A DNA stretch of 64,000 bases from Halobacillus litoralis (GTDB lineage Bacteria > Bacillota > Bacilli > Bacillales > Halobacillaceae), in NCBI RefSeq assembly GCF_009856445.1, contig NZ_WMFA01000001.1:124001-188000 (forward strand), read 5' to 3'. A program made the translations under genes and the position numbers. Under the pieces are notes generated by a model. That model was not told where the DNA came from and did no database searches. It saw only the letters and a program-made list of their open reading frames with translations. Of this stretch, positions 1 through 8,186 are shown in pieces. Position 1 is the first letter of the stretch, and every line of letters begins with the position of its first letter.

Positions 1-1
1 T

Positions 2-148
2 CCTCACAACGGAGCGGTTTTAACGTTGTTTGCGATTACAGGAATGACACACAAAGACAGCTATAAGGATATCTTTGTTGTTGCTGTATTGATTCCGGTA
101 ATTTCTGTGGCTTTTGTCATCTTGTTGAACACGATTGGCATTCTATAA
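2..148 (+). CDS. GntP-family permease, C-terminal fragment
   Basis: The window opens inside a gene. The frame starting at base 2 reads PHNGAVLTLFAITG, then a short hydrophilic stretch (MTHKDSYKDIF) and a final hydrophobic helix, ending at a TAA at 146-148. The PHNGAV block followed by THK.SYKDIF is typical of the last part of gluconate/H+ symporter (GntP) family permeases, integral membrane proteins that import organic acids such as gluconate. Only 48 residues are visible, so the substrate cannot be judged. A strong hairpin with a T-tract follows 18 bp after the stop. Confidence 0.65.
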   Translation, partial: PHNGAVLTLFAITGMTHKDSYKDIFVVAVLIPVISVAFVILLNTIGIL

Positions 149-165
149 TAAAACAAATCAAACAG

Positions 166-197
166 CAGGACATCCTATGATGGGTGTCCTGTTTTGT
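166..197 (+). terminator. Rho-independent terminator after the GntP fragment
   Basis: CAGGACATCC and GGGTGTCCTG form a stem around a short loop, followed by TTTTGTTT. It closes the permease transcription unit. Confidence 0.75.
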
Positions 198-296
198 TTA
201 ACTATACGTTTAGTTGTCATTTAATGTTAGAAATATAGAGGGATTTCCTCTATAAAGATGTAATAGTAATAGAATTGCTTATTTAAGGAGGATTTC

Positions 297-1520
297 ATGT
301 CAACTTTTCAAGAAGGAGTTATGGATCACTTTATTTTGCTATCCGAGAAGATTGGGTGTCGCCCTGTAGGGTCAAAAGCGAACCATGCAGCAGCTGATTA
401 CATTGAGGAAACATTCCGTAATGCAGGGTTGGTAGTAGAAAAACAGGAATTTGAGGTGCCGGCTTGGCATCTGCATGAAACAAATCTTGAGTTTAATGGT
501 GAAACGCTTGAGTCCCAGGGGAATAATTTTTCAGAAGCCTGTGAGGTTAGTGGAGAGATTGTGCCTTTTTGTACGCTTGAAGAGCTTGAGTCTTCATCCT
601 ATTTGGGGGGGAACATTGCTTTTTTATATGGAGAGTTATCGAAAGAAAATTATGTTCCCAAAGGCTTTACTATATATAACCCTGATCATCATCAGAAGAC
701 TCTGAAACTCCTTGAAGAGAAAAACCCTTCAGCGATTATTTTCGTACGCATGGAAAAGGGTAAAAACCTGCCCATTATTAACGACTGGGACTTTTCTATC
801 CCGTCTTTAACGATATCACCAGAGGTCGGATTGAAAATAATGAATGACTATCAACGCTCATCAGCTACTTGTAAGATCCATAGTAAAAGAAATAAGGGAT
901 GGACGAAAAATATTATTGGGAGAAAGCAGGGACAAGGAAAAGAGAAGATCATTCTTGCCGCTCACTATGATACCGTATTTGAAACGAATGGGGCCTACGA
1001 CAATGCTTCAGGGATTGCTATTTTACTTTCCCTGGTGGAAGAAATTTCAAGGAGAAAAGATTGGAAAGTGGGTTTTGAATTTATTGCTTTCAGCTCTGAA
1101 GAATACCTTGGTCTTGGGGACGAATATTATTTAAGGGAACATAAAGGAAGTTTGGAAGATGCTATTCTTGCTTTGAACTTCGATGGGGTTGGACAAACTC
1201 TCGGAACGAATAATATTACGCTCATGGCCGGTTCGGATGAACTGGAGATTTATTTAAGGAATATAAAAAGGGAGTTCCCTGCGGTACAATGGACCCTTCC
1301 GTGGTATGAAAGCAATCATTATACATTTTTCTCGAATGGTGTGCCAAGTATTCCATTTAGCAGCAATGGTGTTCGTGACTTAATACATACCAAAGACGAT
1401 ACCATTCAATGGATGAACGAATGTAAATTAAATGAGGTTCGTGTATTTGCTTTAGAAATAATAGAAGGTCTTCAAGAGAAATCAAACGTTTGGACAAGGA
1501 AAAAACAAGCTTCTTTATAA
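297..1520 (+). CDS. M28-family zinc aminopeptidase
   Basis: A 407-residue cytoplasmic metallopeptidase with no signal peptide. The C-terminal half carries the M28 co-catalytic zinc site: AHYDT (His223), AYDNASG (Asp235, bridging), the SSEE pair (Glu268 catalytic base, Glu269 ligand), LNFDG (Asp296) and LIHTKDD (His364). Residues 85-200 probably form an inserted lid or PA-like domain. M28 enzymes release N-terminal amino acids from peptides with two zinc ions; the substrate preference cannot be told. The ATG at 297 is preceded by AAGGAGGA at good spacing. It is monocistronic, followed by a terminator. Confidence 0.85.
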   Translation: MSTFQEGVMDHFILLSEKIGCRPVGSKANHAAADYIEETFRNAGLVVEKQEFEVPAWHLHETNLEFNGETLESQGNNFSEACEVSGEIVPFCTLEELESSSYLGGNIAFLYGELSKENYVPKGFTIYNPDHHQKTLKLLEEKNPSAIIFVRMEKGKNLPIINDWDFSIPSLTISPEVGLKIMNDYQRSSATCKIHSKRNKGWTKNIIGRKQGQGKEKIILAAHYDTVFETNGAYDNASGIAILLSLVEEISRRKDWKVGFEFIAFSSEEYLGLGDEYYLREHKGSLEDAILALNFDGVGQTLGTNNITLMAGSDELEIYLRNIKREFPAVQWTLPWYESNHYTFFSNGVPSIPFSSNGVRDLIHTKDDTIQWMNECKLNEVRVFALEIIEGLQEKSNVWTRKKQASL

Positions 1521-1540
1521 TTTGAAGTATAGACAAACAA

Positions 1541-1572
1541 GAAAGACCAAATTCTTAAGAATTTGGTCTTTC
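1541..1572 (+). terminator. Terminator after the M28 peptidase
   Basis: GAAAGACCAAATTCTT and AAGAATTTGGTCTTTC form a perfect 16-bp inverted repeat with almost no loop. The T-tract is weak. Confidence 0.6.
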
Positions 1573-1645
1573 ACTCTTGTTGCACCTTCATCTGTATTCA
1601 AACCTAAACGAATCGATTCCTTTTAGAGGGTTTGGATTAGGTTTT

Positions 1646-1951
1646 CTATTTCTTTCTGTTGAACGTCTTGTCTTTGATCGATTTAAACGCTTTTGAAGAA
1701 TTGTCCACCGTTTTGCCAATGACATCTGAGCCTTTTTCAGAGGCTTTCTTAACAATATTACCGGAAGAATCCACTGTCTTTCCGATCAAACCGCCTTCAC
1801 CCGTAATTGATTTAATGATTTTACCGGAAGCGTCGACCGTATTATGAATGAAGTCATTGGCTTCTTTAGATACCCCTTTTACAAATCCATCATCTTTCTT
1901 CTGAGCCTGCTCATCTTCCCTAGAGTCGTTGTTCTTTTTGAAGTCACTCAT
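1646..1951 (-). CDS. Small hydrophilic repeat protein, unknown function
   Basis: A 101-residue, highly charged protein with no membrane segment or signal peptide. From about residue 37 it has an imperfect repeat of 21-22 residues built on TVDxSGxIxK: TVDASGKIIK, TVDSSGNIVK, TVDNSSKAFK, joined by Gly/Lys-rich linkers such as GLIGK and DVIGK. The composition resembles small stress or structural proteins of bacilli, but I do not recognise the family. The ATG is preceded by AAGAGGAG at normal spacing, which supports real expression. It stands alone between the M28 peptidase and rlmH. Confidence 0.65.
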   Translation of the reverse strand: MSDFKKNNDSREDEQAQKKDDGFVKGVSKEANDFIHNTVDASGKIIKSITGEGGLIGKTVDSSGNIVKKASEKGSDVIGKTVDNSSKAFKSIKDKTFNRKK

Positions 1952-2034
1952 GCTTTCATCTCCTCTTTAGGAATTAATGGCTTACCTTTCATGTCTATGT
2001 GGTAAAGGGAGGCTTATGAGTAAATTCCATATTA

Positions 2035-2052
2035 TGTATGACCTGGTACACC
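2035..2052 (+). repeat. Dispersed 18-bp motif, copy A
   Basis: TGTATGACCTGGTACACC lies 64 bp upstream of rlmH. It is identical over 18 bp to the copy at 31433-31450. Related copies are at 35866-35883, 53379-53396 and 54199-54216. A partial GTGGTACAC recurs at about 2073. Confidence 0.6.
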
Positions 2053-2115
2053 TAATGATGGAAATCCACTTCGTGGTACACTAGATACAAATGAAGCGAT
2101 ACGGGGGAATACAGC

Positions 2116-2595
2116 ATGAAAATTACGATTGTCAGTGTTGGGAAATTGAAAGAGAAATATTTAAAGCAGGGGATTGCGGAATATGTGAAACGACTCGGCC
2201 CTTACGCGAAAGTAGATGTTGTCGAGGTTCCGGACGAAAAAGCGCCGGAAAACTTGAGTGAAGCACAAATGGTTGAAGTGAAGCAAAAAGAAGGGGAACG
2301 AATCCTTTCGAAGATCTCACAAGATACATACGTCATCACACTGGAAATCGAAGGCAAGCAGCTGACCTCTGAAAAGCTTGCGAAAAAAATGGACGAACTT
2401 GCTACCTACGGGAAGAGTAAAGTGGCGTTTGTGATCGGTGGTTCGCTTGGCTTAAGTGATGAGGTGCTGAAGCGGAGTGATTTTGGGTTGTCGTTTTCGA
2501 ATATGACGTTCCCTCATCAGTTGATGCGGTTGATGCTTGTAGAGCAGGTATATCGCGCTTTTAAGATTATACGAAACGAACCGTATCACAAGTAA
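2116..2595 (+). CDS. rlmH: 23S rRNA (pseudouridine1915-N3)-methyltransferase RlmH
   Basis: A 159-residue SPOUT methyltransferase of the usual family length. It begins [19 protein letters not shown] and ends with the SAM-binding trefoil-knot signature: [13 protein letters not shown], then [25 protein letters not shown] and the terminal EPYHK. The enzyme methylates N3 of pseudouridine 1915 in helix 69 of 23S rRNA in assembled 70S ribosomes. The ATG has GGGGGAA upstream. A decayed copy of its 5' end lies about 1.7 kb downstream (3812-3873). Confidence 0.97.
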   Translation: MKITIVSVGKLKEKYLKQGIAEYVKRLGPYAKVDVVEVPDEKAPENLSEAQMVEVKQKEGERILSKISQDTYVITLEIEGKQLTSEKLAKKMDELATYGKSKVAFVIGGSLGLSDEVLKRSDFGLSFSNMTFPHQLMRLMLVEQVYRAFKIIRNEPYHK

Positions 2596-2767
2596 ATGAT
2601 TTTTCTACATTCGCACAATAGAGCGAGGGAGCCATACTTTTAGATCAATCTTTACAGCCATGTAGGTTACCAGAGTATACAGTTGAAAGGTCAGGGCGGC
2701 TCGTCGGTTTGGTTACTCTAATGATATTGCAATTGCGGTTAACATGCCCCCTACTATACAAGAGAAC

Positions 2768-2797
2768 AAAAACGGATGCCTGAAGCGCGTCCGTTTT
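2768..2797 (-). terminator. Terminator of the Gfo/Idh/MocA gene
   Basis: AAAAACGGA and TCCGTTTTT flank a GC-rich loop. On the minus strand it lies just after the stop at 2806. The stem is symmetric, so it may also stop plus-strand transcripts from rlmH. Confidence 0.65.
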
Positions 2798-2805
2798 TGT
2801 GTTGC

Positions 2806-3711
2806 TTATGTCGATTCTATCTTTTCTACAATCTGTTCACAGATCTCATGGGTGGTAAGCGAGTCTTGAATCGACGGATCAGGCGTACGGGTGTTGGCGA
2901 TACAGTCGATGAAATGGTCGGTAATCTGGTAAAAGCCACGTTTATATAATGTCGGGTCCCAACCGCCGAATTGAGAGATATTCATTTCTTTGTCGTGATA
3001 GTGGATTGTTTCCACCAGGTCTTTGATGACATATTTGTGCTCTCCAGCGGAATATTCAATGATTTCTTCTGTAACACCGCCATTCCTGTTCATGACGCCC
3101 ATCGCTGTGCACCCTTCCCCGATCAACTGGATGATCAGGTGGTCCATCATATCGCCGTTTTTGAGTGCCTGCACATTTACATCCTTCACTTCGGTATCCA
3201 TCAAAAAGCGGAGCGTATCTACCACATGGATGAAATCCTCTACGACAAAACGCTGGACATAATCAGGCAGCCGGAACCGGTTTTTCTGCATGAGGACCAG
3301 ACTCGGTTTGCCTTTTTCTTTCAAGGCTTTCACTGGAGGAATGAAACGCCGGTTGAAACCTACCATCGCTATGGCCTTGTTTTCTTCTGCGAGCTGGACG
3401 ATTCTTTGGGTTTCATCAAAATGCATCGAAATCGGCTTGTCTATGTAGGTGTTAATGCCATGCGACAGCAGCTTTTCTGCTATTTCGAAATGTGCCTCAG
3501 TCGCCGCACTGACAATAGCGCCATCGATATCCTTCTCTATCAGCTCCTCGACGGTCTGGACTTTTTCAGAAATCCGATATTTAGCGGACAGCTTGTCCAG
3601 CGTTTCTTTATTTCGTGTGCAGAGCACAAGTTCCACGCCTTCTTTTTTCGAAAGAACAGGCAGGTAGGCTTTCTTCGCGATGTCTCCTAAACCAACAATC
3701 CCTATTTTCAT
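2806..3711 (-). CDS. Gfo/Idh/MocA-family NAD(P)-dependent oxidoreductase
   Basis: A 301-residue protein with an N-terminal Rossmann fold (MKIGIVGLGDIAKKAYLP, nucleotide-binding GxGxxA-type loop) and the family motif YIDKPIS at about residue 92, whose EKP-like Lys contacts nicotinamide and substrate. The C-terminal half is the alpha/beta dimerisation domain. Members oxidise or reduce sugars, inositols and related polyols; the substrate is not evident. I place the start at the ATG at 3711, because the GTG nine bases upstream lies inside the AGGGGTG ribosome binding site. It is monocistronic. Confidence 0.85.
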   Translation of the reverse strand: MKIGIVGLGDIAKKAYLPVLSKKEGVELVLCTRNKETLDKLSAKYRISEKVQTVEELIEKDIDGAIVSAATEAHFEIAEKLLSHGINTYIDKPISMHFDETQRIVQLAEENKAIAMVGFNRRFIPPVKALKEKGKPSLVLMQKNRFRLPDYVQRFVVEDFIHVVDTLRFLMDTEVKDVNVQALKNGDMMDHLIIQLIGEGCTAMGVMNRNGGVTEEIIEYSAGEHKYVIKDLVETIHYHDKEMNISQFGGWDPTLYKRGFYQITDHFIDCIANTRTPDPSIQDSLTTHEICEQIVEKIEST

Positions 3712-3811
3712 AGTTATCACCCCTGATAGTAATTGTTTTCAGCGTAACATGGAATGGCAATTAGCTCTTGTCTTTTGCTTTTGTCGTGTTGACTGGCTGC
3801 GATTCTGCTAC

Positions 3812-3873
3812 GTAGGGAAATTGAAAGAAAATACTTGAAGCAAGGTGGGGCTATACGTGGACTCTCTTACGCT
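3812..3873 (+). pseudogene. Relic of the rlmH 5' region
   Basis: Allowing one frameshift, this stretch translates as VGKLKE-YLKQGGAIRGLSYA, against [24 protein letters not shown] at the start of intact RlmH. At DNA level GGGAAATTGAAAG is identical, and the rest aligns with small gaps. There is no start codon, ribosome binding site or remainder of the gene. Confidence 0.6.
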
Positions 3874-3911
3874 TCATGTCCGATGATATATAAATGTAGT
3901 CAAAGGGGGAA

Positions 3912-4853
3912 ATGAAAGTGAGAAAACGCGACTTAGGTAATACAGGCATACAAGTGTCAGATGTGGGATTCGGGGCATGGCAGTTAGGTAATGAAAAAGA
4001 TTGGGGAGAGATGACCGACAAGAAAGCGCTTCAATTAGTAAGCGAAGCGTTGGATTACGGTTGTAATTTCTTTGATACCGCTCCTAACTATGGTGACGGA
4101 AAGAGCGAAGAAATCCTTGGCAAAGCTCTTAAGGGAAAACGAGATCAGGTGGTCATTAGCAGTAAATGCGGGCATCACCCTTTTGGAGAACAAGACTTTG
4201 AACCTGATAGATTGATGCAGTCAGTGGAAGAGAGTTTACGAAGGTTGAATACGGATTATTTGGATAGTCTCCTTCTTCACAATCCTCCTTTCATAAGCCT
4301 TCACGGGGACAGTCCTCAATTTCAAATGCTCGAAAAACTAAAACAACAGGGCAAGATCAGAGCGTATGGGGCTTCTGTCGATACAGGAAAAGAGATGGAG
4401 GAACTACTAAACAATACGAACAGCCAGGTCATTGAGGTCATGTTCAATATCTTTCACCAAGAACCCACCAATGGGATACAAGAGGCGTATAACCAAGGTG
4501 TTGGGGTGATTACGAAGGTTCCATTAGATTCGGGTTGGCTCACCGGGAAATATGATGCCAATAGTAGATTTACCGGAATTAGAAGCAGATGGAGTGCAGA
4601 CCAAATTGAAAGACGTGGAAGGTTAGTGGAACAGGTACGTCGTATTATTGGAAATGATGCATCGATGGTGAAAATAGCCCTGCAATTTATTCTTTCTTAT
4701 CCAGGAGTATCTACCGTAATACCTGGGGCTAAGGATTCTCAACAGTTAAAACAAAATATTACAGCATCAGAAGCTATGTTATCGCAAAAGGTCAAAGAAC
4801 AGTTGGAAAATTTATTTGTGAAAGATATAGAGAAATCACAGGTGGGGTGGTAG
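3912..4853 (+). CDS. Aldo/keto reductase
   Basis: A 313-residue (beta/alpha)8 oxidoreductase with the AKR tetrad in order: Asp55 (FFDTAPNYG), Tyr60, Lys85 (ISSKCG) and His123 (LLHNPP). The NADPH-binding C-terminal part contains GVSTVIPGAKDSQQLKQN, typical of the family. It reduces aldehydes or ketones with NAD(P)H in the cytoplasm; the substrate is unknown. The ATG at 3912 follows AAAGGGGG; a GTG at 3918 is a possible alternative start. It is monocistronic with its own terminator. Confidence 0.88.
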   Translation: MKVRKRDLGNTGIQVSDVGFGAWQLGNEKDWGEMTDKKALQLVSEALDYGCNFFDTAPNYGDGKSEEILGKALKGKRDQVVISSKCGHHPFGEQDFEPDRLMQSVEESLRRLNTDYLDSLLLHNPPFISLHGDSPQFQMLEKLKQQGKIRAYGASVDTGKEMEELLNNTNSQVIEVMFNIFHQEPTNGIQEAYNQGVGVITKVPLDSGWLTGKYDANSRFTGIRSRWSADQIERRGRLVEQVRRIIGNDASMVKIALQFILSYPGVSTVIPGAKDSQQLKQNITASEAMLSQKVKEQLENLFVKDIEKSQVGW

Positions 4854-4865
4854 AAGGTTGGCGTT

Positions 4866-4919
4866 CTGCTGTGTTGCCATGCATTCGCTTGTCTTTGCAA
4901 CACCACAGCTTTTTCTTTT
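4866..4919 (+). terminator. Terminator after the aldo/keto reductase
   Basis: CTGCTGTGTTGC pairs with GCAACACCACAG (two mismatches), followed by CTTTTTCTTTT. Confidence 0.6.
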
Positions 4920-5069
4920 CTGCCATTTACTATATAGATTTAGCCCATCCAGCCTTTGAATGATACCCTTTACCCTCCGTTCGATTTTTACCGTCTATAA
5001 AAGTGAGAGAAAGGCTTTTACATGCAACCTCCATACTCACATATATTGAGTAATAAGAGGTGATACCTT

Positions 5070-6338
5070 ATGAGAAAAGACATGGTGAGTATCTTCAAAC
5101 GCTTCCTGCCTCCCACAGCCACCATGGTACATTTTGCAACACCTGAATCTAAGTATGCCTTAATAATTACCGACCTTGAAGGGGATGGTGTTACAGAAAT
5201 CGCAGGCATTTACTACTGGCGAGGAGAAAACTACCTGATGATCCTGAAGCAGGGGCCAGGAGGGTGGTATATCGCTGATACTAAAAAAGGTAAAGGGTAT
5301 GGGGTCAAGTACTTAGGGGCGGTTCCATTAAAAAACAGAAACGAATACAACATCCTTGTAGGTTGGCAAGTAGGGTCGATTTGGTCGGACCTCAGCGTTT
5401 ATGAATGGGGAAATGATGGAGTCACAGATTTAATTGAGGGCAATCAATACTTCAGTATGATCGATGTGGAAGACATGGAGGGCAAACAAGGAAGGGATGG
5501 ACTCTACGAGGTCGCTTTGTGGAAACACGATACCGGCTTGGCCTATACTGTAGAGGTTTTTCGTTGGGGGCATGATGGGTTTGAGAGGGCGGAAGACGAT
5601 TACCCCGCTTATTTTAAAAAGGTGGAACGCTATTACAGCTCACTTTTAAGAGAATATAATTCTTCTACTTATTGGTATTATATAGCGGATGCACAAATAA
5701 AAACAGGTCGTAAACGGGAAGCTTACAAGTCTATTACTCATGCTTTAGATTTTGAATATCCTTACCCATCCAGAGATAAATTATTAAATTTAAGAAGAGA
5801 TCTTTGTGATGTTGAACCGTTCTCCAATCAAAAGGGAATTGATTTTTCTTCGCTCACTTATGTTTGTTCACAAACAGAAAGAGACCTTAAATTAGAAGCA
5901 GCGGTTGAAAAGGAATATAATGTAAAAATATCTAAAGAAAACATCAGGTATTATTATAATAGAATCGACTTGAATAACGAGGGGAACAAAGAGGTTTTTG
6001 TATTTTTAGTTGGTTCATTTGTCTGTGGAACGGGTGGATGCAGTGCTGTGATTTTCAAAGAAATGGAAGATGAATATCAAGTATTGTCTCGCTTCTCCCT
6101 CGTAAGAAACCCTGTCATTGTGTCCAATACGACAACCAATGGGTACCGGGATTTGATCATGTATGTGGCTGGAGGAGGAATCGAAGACTTCTTCGCTCAC
6201 ATCAAGTTCGACGGTCAAACCTATCCTCTGAACCCCTCGGTCCAGCCGAGAGTCGCTTCTGGAACGAAAGTGGAAGGGGAGGCCATTGTGGCAGACGATT
6301 TGGCGAAGAGCAAAGGGATCCAGATCAATGAAACATAA
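5070..6338 (+). CDS. Uncharacterised two-domain protein with FG-GAP-like N-terminal half
   Basis: A 422-residue protein I cannot assign to a named family. Residues 1-170 have repeated Asp/Gly-rich beta segments (ITDLEGDGVTEIAG, YEWGNDGVTDL, FRWGHDGFE) like VCBS/FG-GAP blades. About 185-240 is a helical, TPR-like linker with many Tyr. About 290-390 has another Ca-loop-like segment (RIDLNNEGNKEVFVF) and two Cys in GSFVCGTGGCSAV. No signal peptide is visible, although such folds are usually extracytoplasmic. The ATG follows AGAGGTGATACCTT. It converges on the lipoprotein gene across a shared terminator. Confidence 0.7.
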   Translation: MRKDMVSIFKRFLPPTATMVHFATPESKYALIITDLEGDGVTEIAGIYYWRGENYLMILKQGPGGWYIADTKKGKGYGVKYLGAVPLKNRNEYNILVGWQVGSIWSDLSVYEWGNDGVTDLIEGNQYFSMIDVEDMEGKQGRDGLYEVALWKHDTGLAYTVEVFRWGHDGFERAEDDYPAYFKKVERYYSSLLREYNSSTYWYYIADAQIKTGRKREAYKSITHALDFEYPYPSRDKLLNLRRDLCDVEPFSNQKGIDFSSLTYVCSQTERDLKLEAAVEKEYNVKISKENIRYYYNRIDLNNEGNKEVFVFLVGSFVCGTGGCSAVIFKEMEDEYQVLSRFSLVRNPVIVSNTTTNGYRDLIMYVAGGGIEDFFAHIKFDGQTYPLNPSVQPRVASGTKVEGEAIVADDLAKSKGIQINET

Positions 6339-6379
6339 AAAAGTGCCTGCTCGTCATTAAGCGAACAGGCACTTTTTTT
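6337..6379. terminator. Bidirectional terminator
   Basis: AAAAAAGTGCCTG(C) and (G)CAGGCACTTTTTTT, with A and T tracts on both sides, separate convergent genes ending at 6338 and 6378. Confidence 0.85.
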
Positions 6380-7451
6380 ATTGATAATTCACAACCGCTG
6401 GACTTGGGTCGAGCTTCACCACTTCTTCTGGTGTCAATACCGGCTTATCTTTATCATAGAAAATTTTAAAACCACCATACTGGGAAGGCTTGTCGCGCAC
6501 ATATTTTTTATACAGCGCCATTTTATCAATGGATGCTCCCCAGCCGTCAAAATTAAGCGCCACTTCTACATTGTCAGTGGGCTGAATGGCATCTTTATTC
6601 GTGAGTACATGTTCCGTGAACTGGTGGACAAGGACAAATTTATCAGGGAGATGATTTTTCTCCGTCAGATTCGAAAGGTATTCCACAGCTTTTTGGATCT
6701 CTGTTCCATCCACCTGTCCGAGATCCTCTCCTGGTACTTCCCCTTCAGCGACTTGAAATTCTGTGTCGATCGCCAGGTGAACATTCGGGTGCTTGAGCCA
6801 CTTCTCGATGCTCTTAACCTGATTCATCACTGTATCGGTACCAAGCTGGATATCGAGAATGACGAGTGCATCATGTTTCTTTGCGAGGTTTACATACTCC
6901 TCGATCTTTTCATCGGGGAGCTTACTTACATATGTACCCTCTGGACCTGGATCACGTTGAGCCATTGTCGTAATCAGTTCAATGGTTGGGATGGCCGGCC
7001 GTGCAGGATCAGCATTCGAATAGGCTTGAGCCTGTTCCTTGAGCTGCTTCATGAGTTCCTCCGGCTCCATCGTACCGAGAATCCCCATATTTTCGGATTG
7101 AGGAGTTCCATAATACGTGACGAGTCTGTGGTCTTTCAATGGTCCCTCAGACTTATCCACCGCCCCCTTGGCGAGCGTTTCACCTGCAGGTACAGAACGG
7201 GATGGATCGCCCCCGAGAATTGCTTCTTCCTCCGGCATATTTTTTAGTCCTTCTTTGGATAAGCTTTCCTTGAGTGGGACGGCATCTTCAGATGGGTTTA
7301 ATGGTTGATAAGGAGGCTCCGGGGCCTTCTTTTGTTCGGGTGTTGCTTCTTTTTTAGGAGCTTCTTCTGCCTCTTCTGAAGTCTGTTCGGCACAGGCTCC
7401 AAGAAGAACAATAAGAAGGGCTGCAAGCAGCAGTTGTGTGAATGTTTTCAT
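6378..7451 (-). CDS. Lipoprotein of unknown function
   Basis: A 357-residue lipoprotein. The N-terminus has a Lys, a hydrophobic core and the lipobox LLGAC (Cys20), followed by an acidic/Lys/Pro-rich spacer of about 35 residues. The rest alternates strands and helices (VTYYGTPQSENMGILG, LVILDIQLGTDT, VHLAIDTEF, FVLVHQFTEH), suggesting a TIM-barrel-like extracytoplasmic domain with buried Asp/Glu, perhaps related to glycoside hydrolases; this is only a guess. The start is the ATG at 7451, with AAGGAAGTGGAG upstream, because the open frame further upstream has no signal features. It is tethered to the outer face of the membrane. Confidence 0.75.
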   Translation of the reverse strand: MKTFTQLLLAALLIVLLGACAEQTSEEAEEAPKKEATPEQKKAPEPPYQPLNPSEDAVPLKESLSKEGLKNMPEEEAILGGDPSRSVPAGETLAKGAVDKSEGPLKDHRLVTYYGTPQSENMGILGTMEPEELMKQLKEQAQAYSNADPARPAIPTIELITTMAQRDPGPEGTYVSKLPDEKIEEYVNLAKKHDALVILDIQLGTDTVMNQVKSIEKWLKHPNVHLAIDTEFQVAEGEVPGEDLGQVDGTEIQKAVEYLSNLTEKNHLPDKFVLVHQFTEHVLTNKDAIQPTDNVEVALNFDGWGASIDKMALYKKYVRDKPSQYGGFKIFYDKDKPVLTPEEVVKLDPSPAVVNYQ

Positions 7452-7705
7452 GGTGTTCTCCACTTCCTTTATACAGAAAAGATTGGTTTTAAAGGTACAA
7501 TATAGAAGAATACTAACATATAGTTCATGATCTAAGACACATGTCATGAGAATGAAAAAGAAATATAAAAAAAGATTCTTGCATTTTGGTTGAGCATTGA
7601 GATGAAGTCGAGTGATTAAGATAGAGGGTATGGTTTTAAAGTTTGTCCAAAATGATAAAATGAGTCAGTACGTGACAGACAGGGCAATATTTTATAGCAG
7701 CAGTC

Positions 7706-7769
7706 GCTCCCTGATCACGTAACAGCCAGGGAGCAGGATTTTTGTATGCTTTTCATATTCCTATATAAT
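7706..7769 (+). promoter_or_regulatory. Hairpin and promoter upstream of lrgAB
   Basis: A terminator-like stem (GCTCCCTG/CAGGGAGC, 7706-7734, then GGATTTTTG) is followed by a likely sigma-A promoter: TTGTAT at 7742-7747, 16-bp spacer, TATAAT at 7764-7769. The hairpin precedes the promoter, so it probably ends an upstream transcript rather than acting as an attenuator. The rest of 7548-7814 holds nothing I recognise. Confidence 0.5.
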
Positions 7770-7814
7770 AAAGAAAGTAAACGTCCAACTCACAACTAGA
7801 AAGAAGGATCACAC

Positions 7815-8186
7815 GTGTCAAAAGCAGTCACTATTATTCTGCAAATCACAGGCTTATATATCATTTATCTTTTCGGTACATTCATACAAAAGACGTTTAA
7901 CCTGTTCATTCCAGGCAGTGTCATCGGCCTGGTTTTCCTTTTCGCCCTTTTATCATTAAAAATAGTACCCGAACATTGGGTTAATCAGGGCGTTGGTTTT
8001 ATGATCAAACATCTCCCGTTCTTTTTCATTCCGGCAACGGTGGGAGTGATGAGCTATGCGTATGTTTTTGAAGGGAAAGGGGTTCTCTTAATACTCATTG
8101 GTCTCTTGAGTACGGCGATGGTGATGGGCATCTCAGGTTTCGTTGCTCAATGGATGGCGAGAAGGAGGGAGGCTGCTCATGAATAG
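7815..8186 (+). CDS. Holin-like LrgA/CidA protein
   Basis: A 123-residue membrane protein with four predicted helices and the family motif FNLFIPGSVIGLVFLF near residues 29-44. LrgA/CidA proteins form small membrane pores; they modulate murein hydrolase export and lysis, and in several Bacillales also pyruvate transport. The start is GTG at 7815, preceded by AGAAAGAAGGA. The next gene overlaps by 8 bp and encodes the LrgB/CidB partner, so this is a two-gene operon. LrgA and CidA cannot be told apart from sequence alone. No LytTR or LysR regulator lies next to it. Confidence 0.88.
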   Translation: MSKAVTIILQITGLYIIYLFGTFIQKTFNLFIPGSVIGLVFLFALLSLKIVPEHWVNQGVGFMIKHLPFFFIPATVGVMSYAYVFEGKGVLLILIGLLSTAMVMGISGFVAQWMARRREAAHE

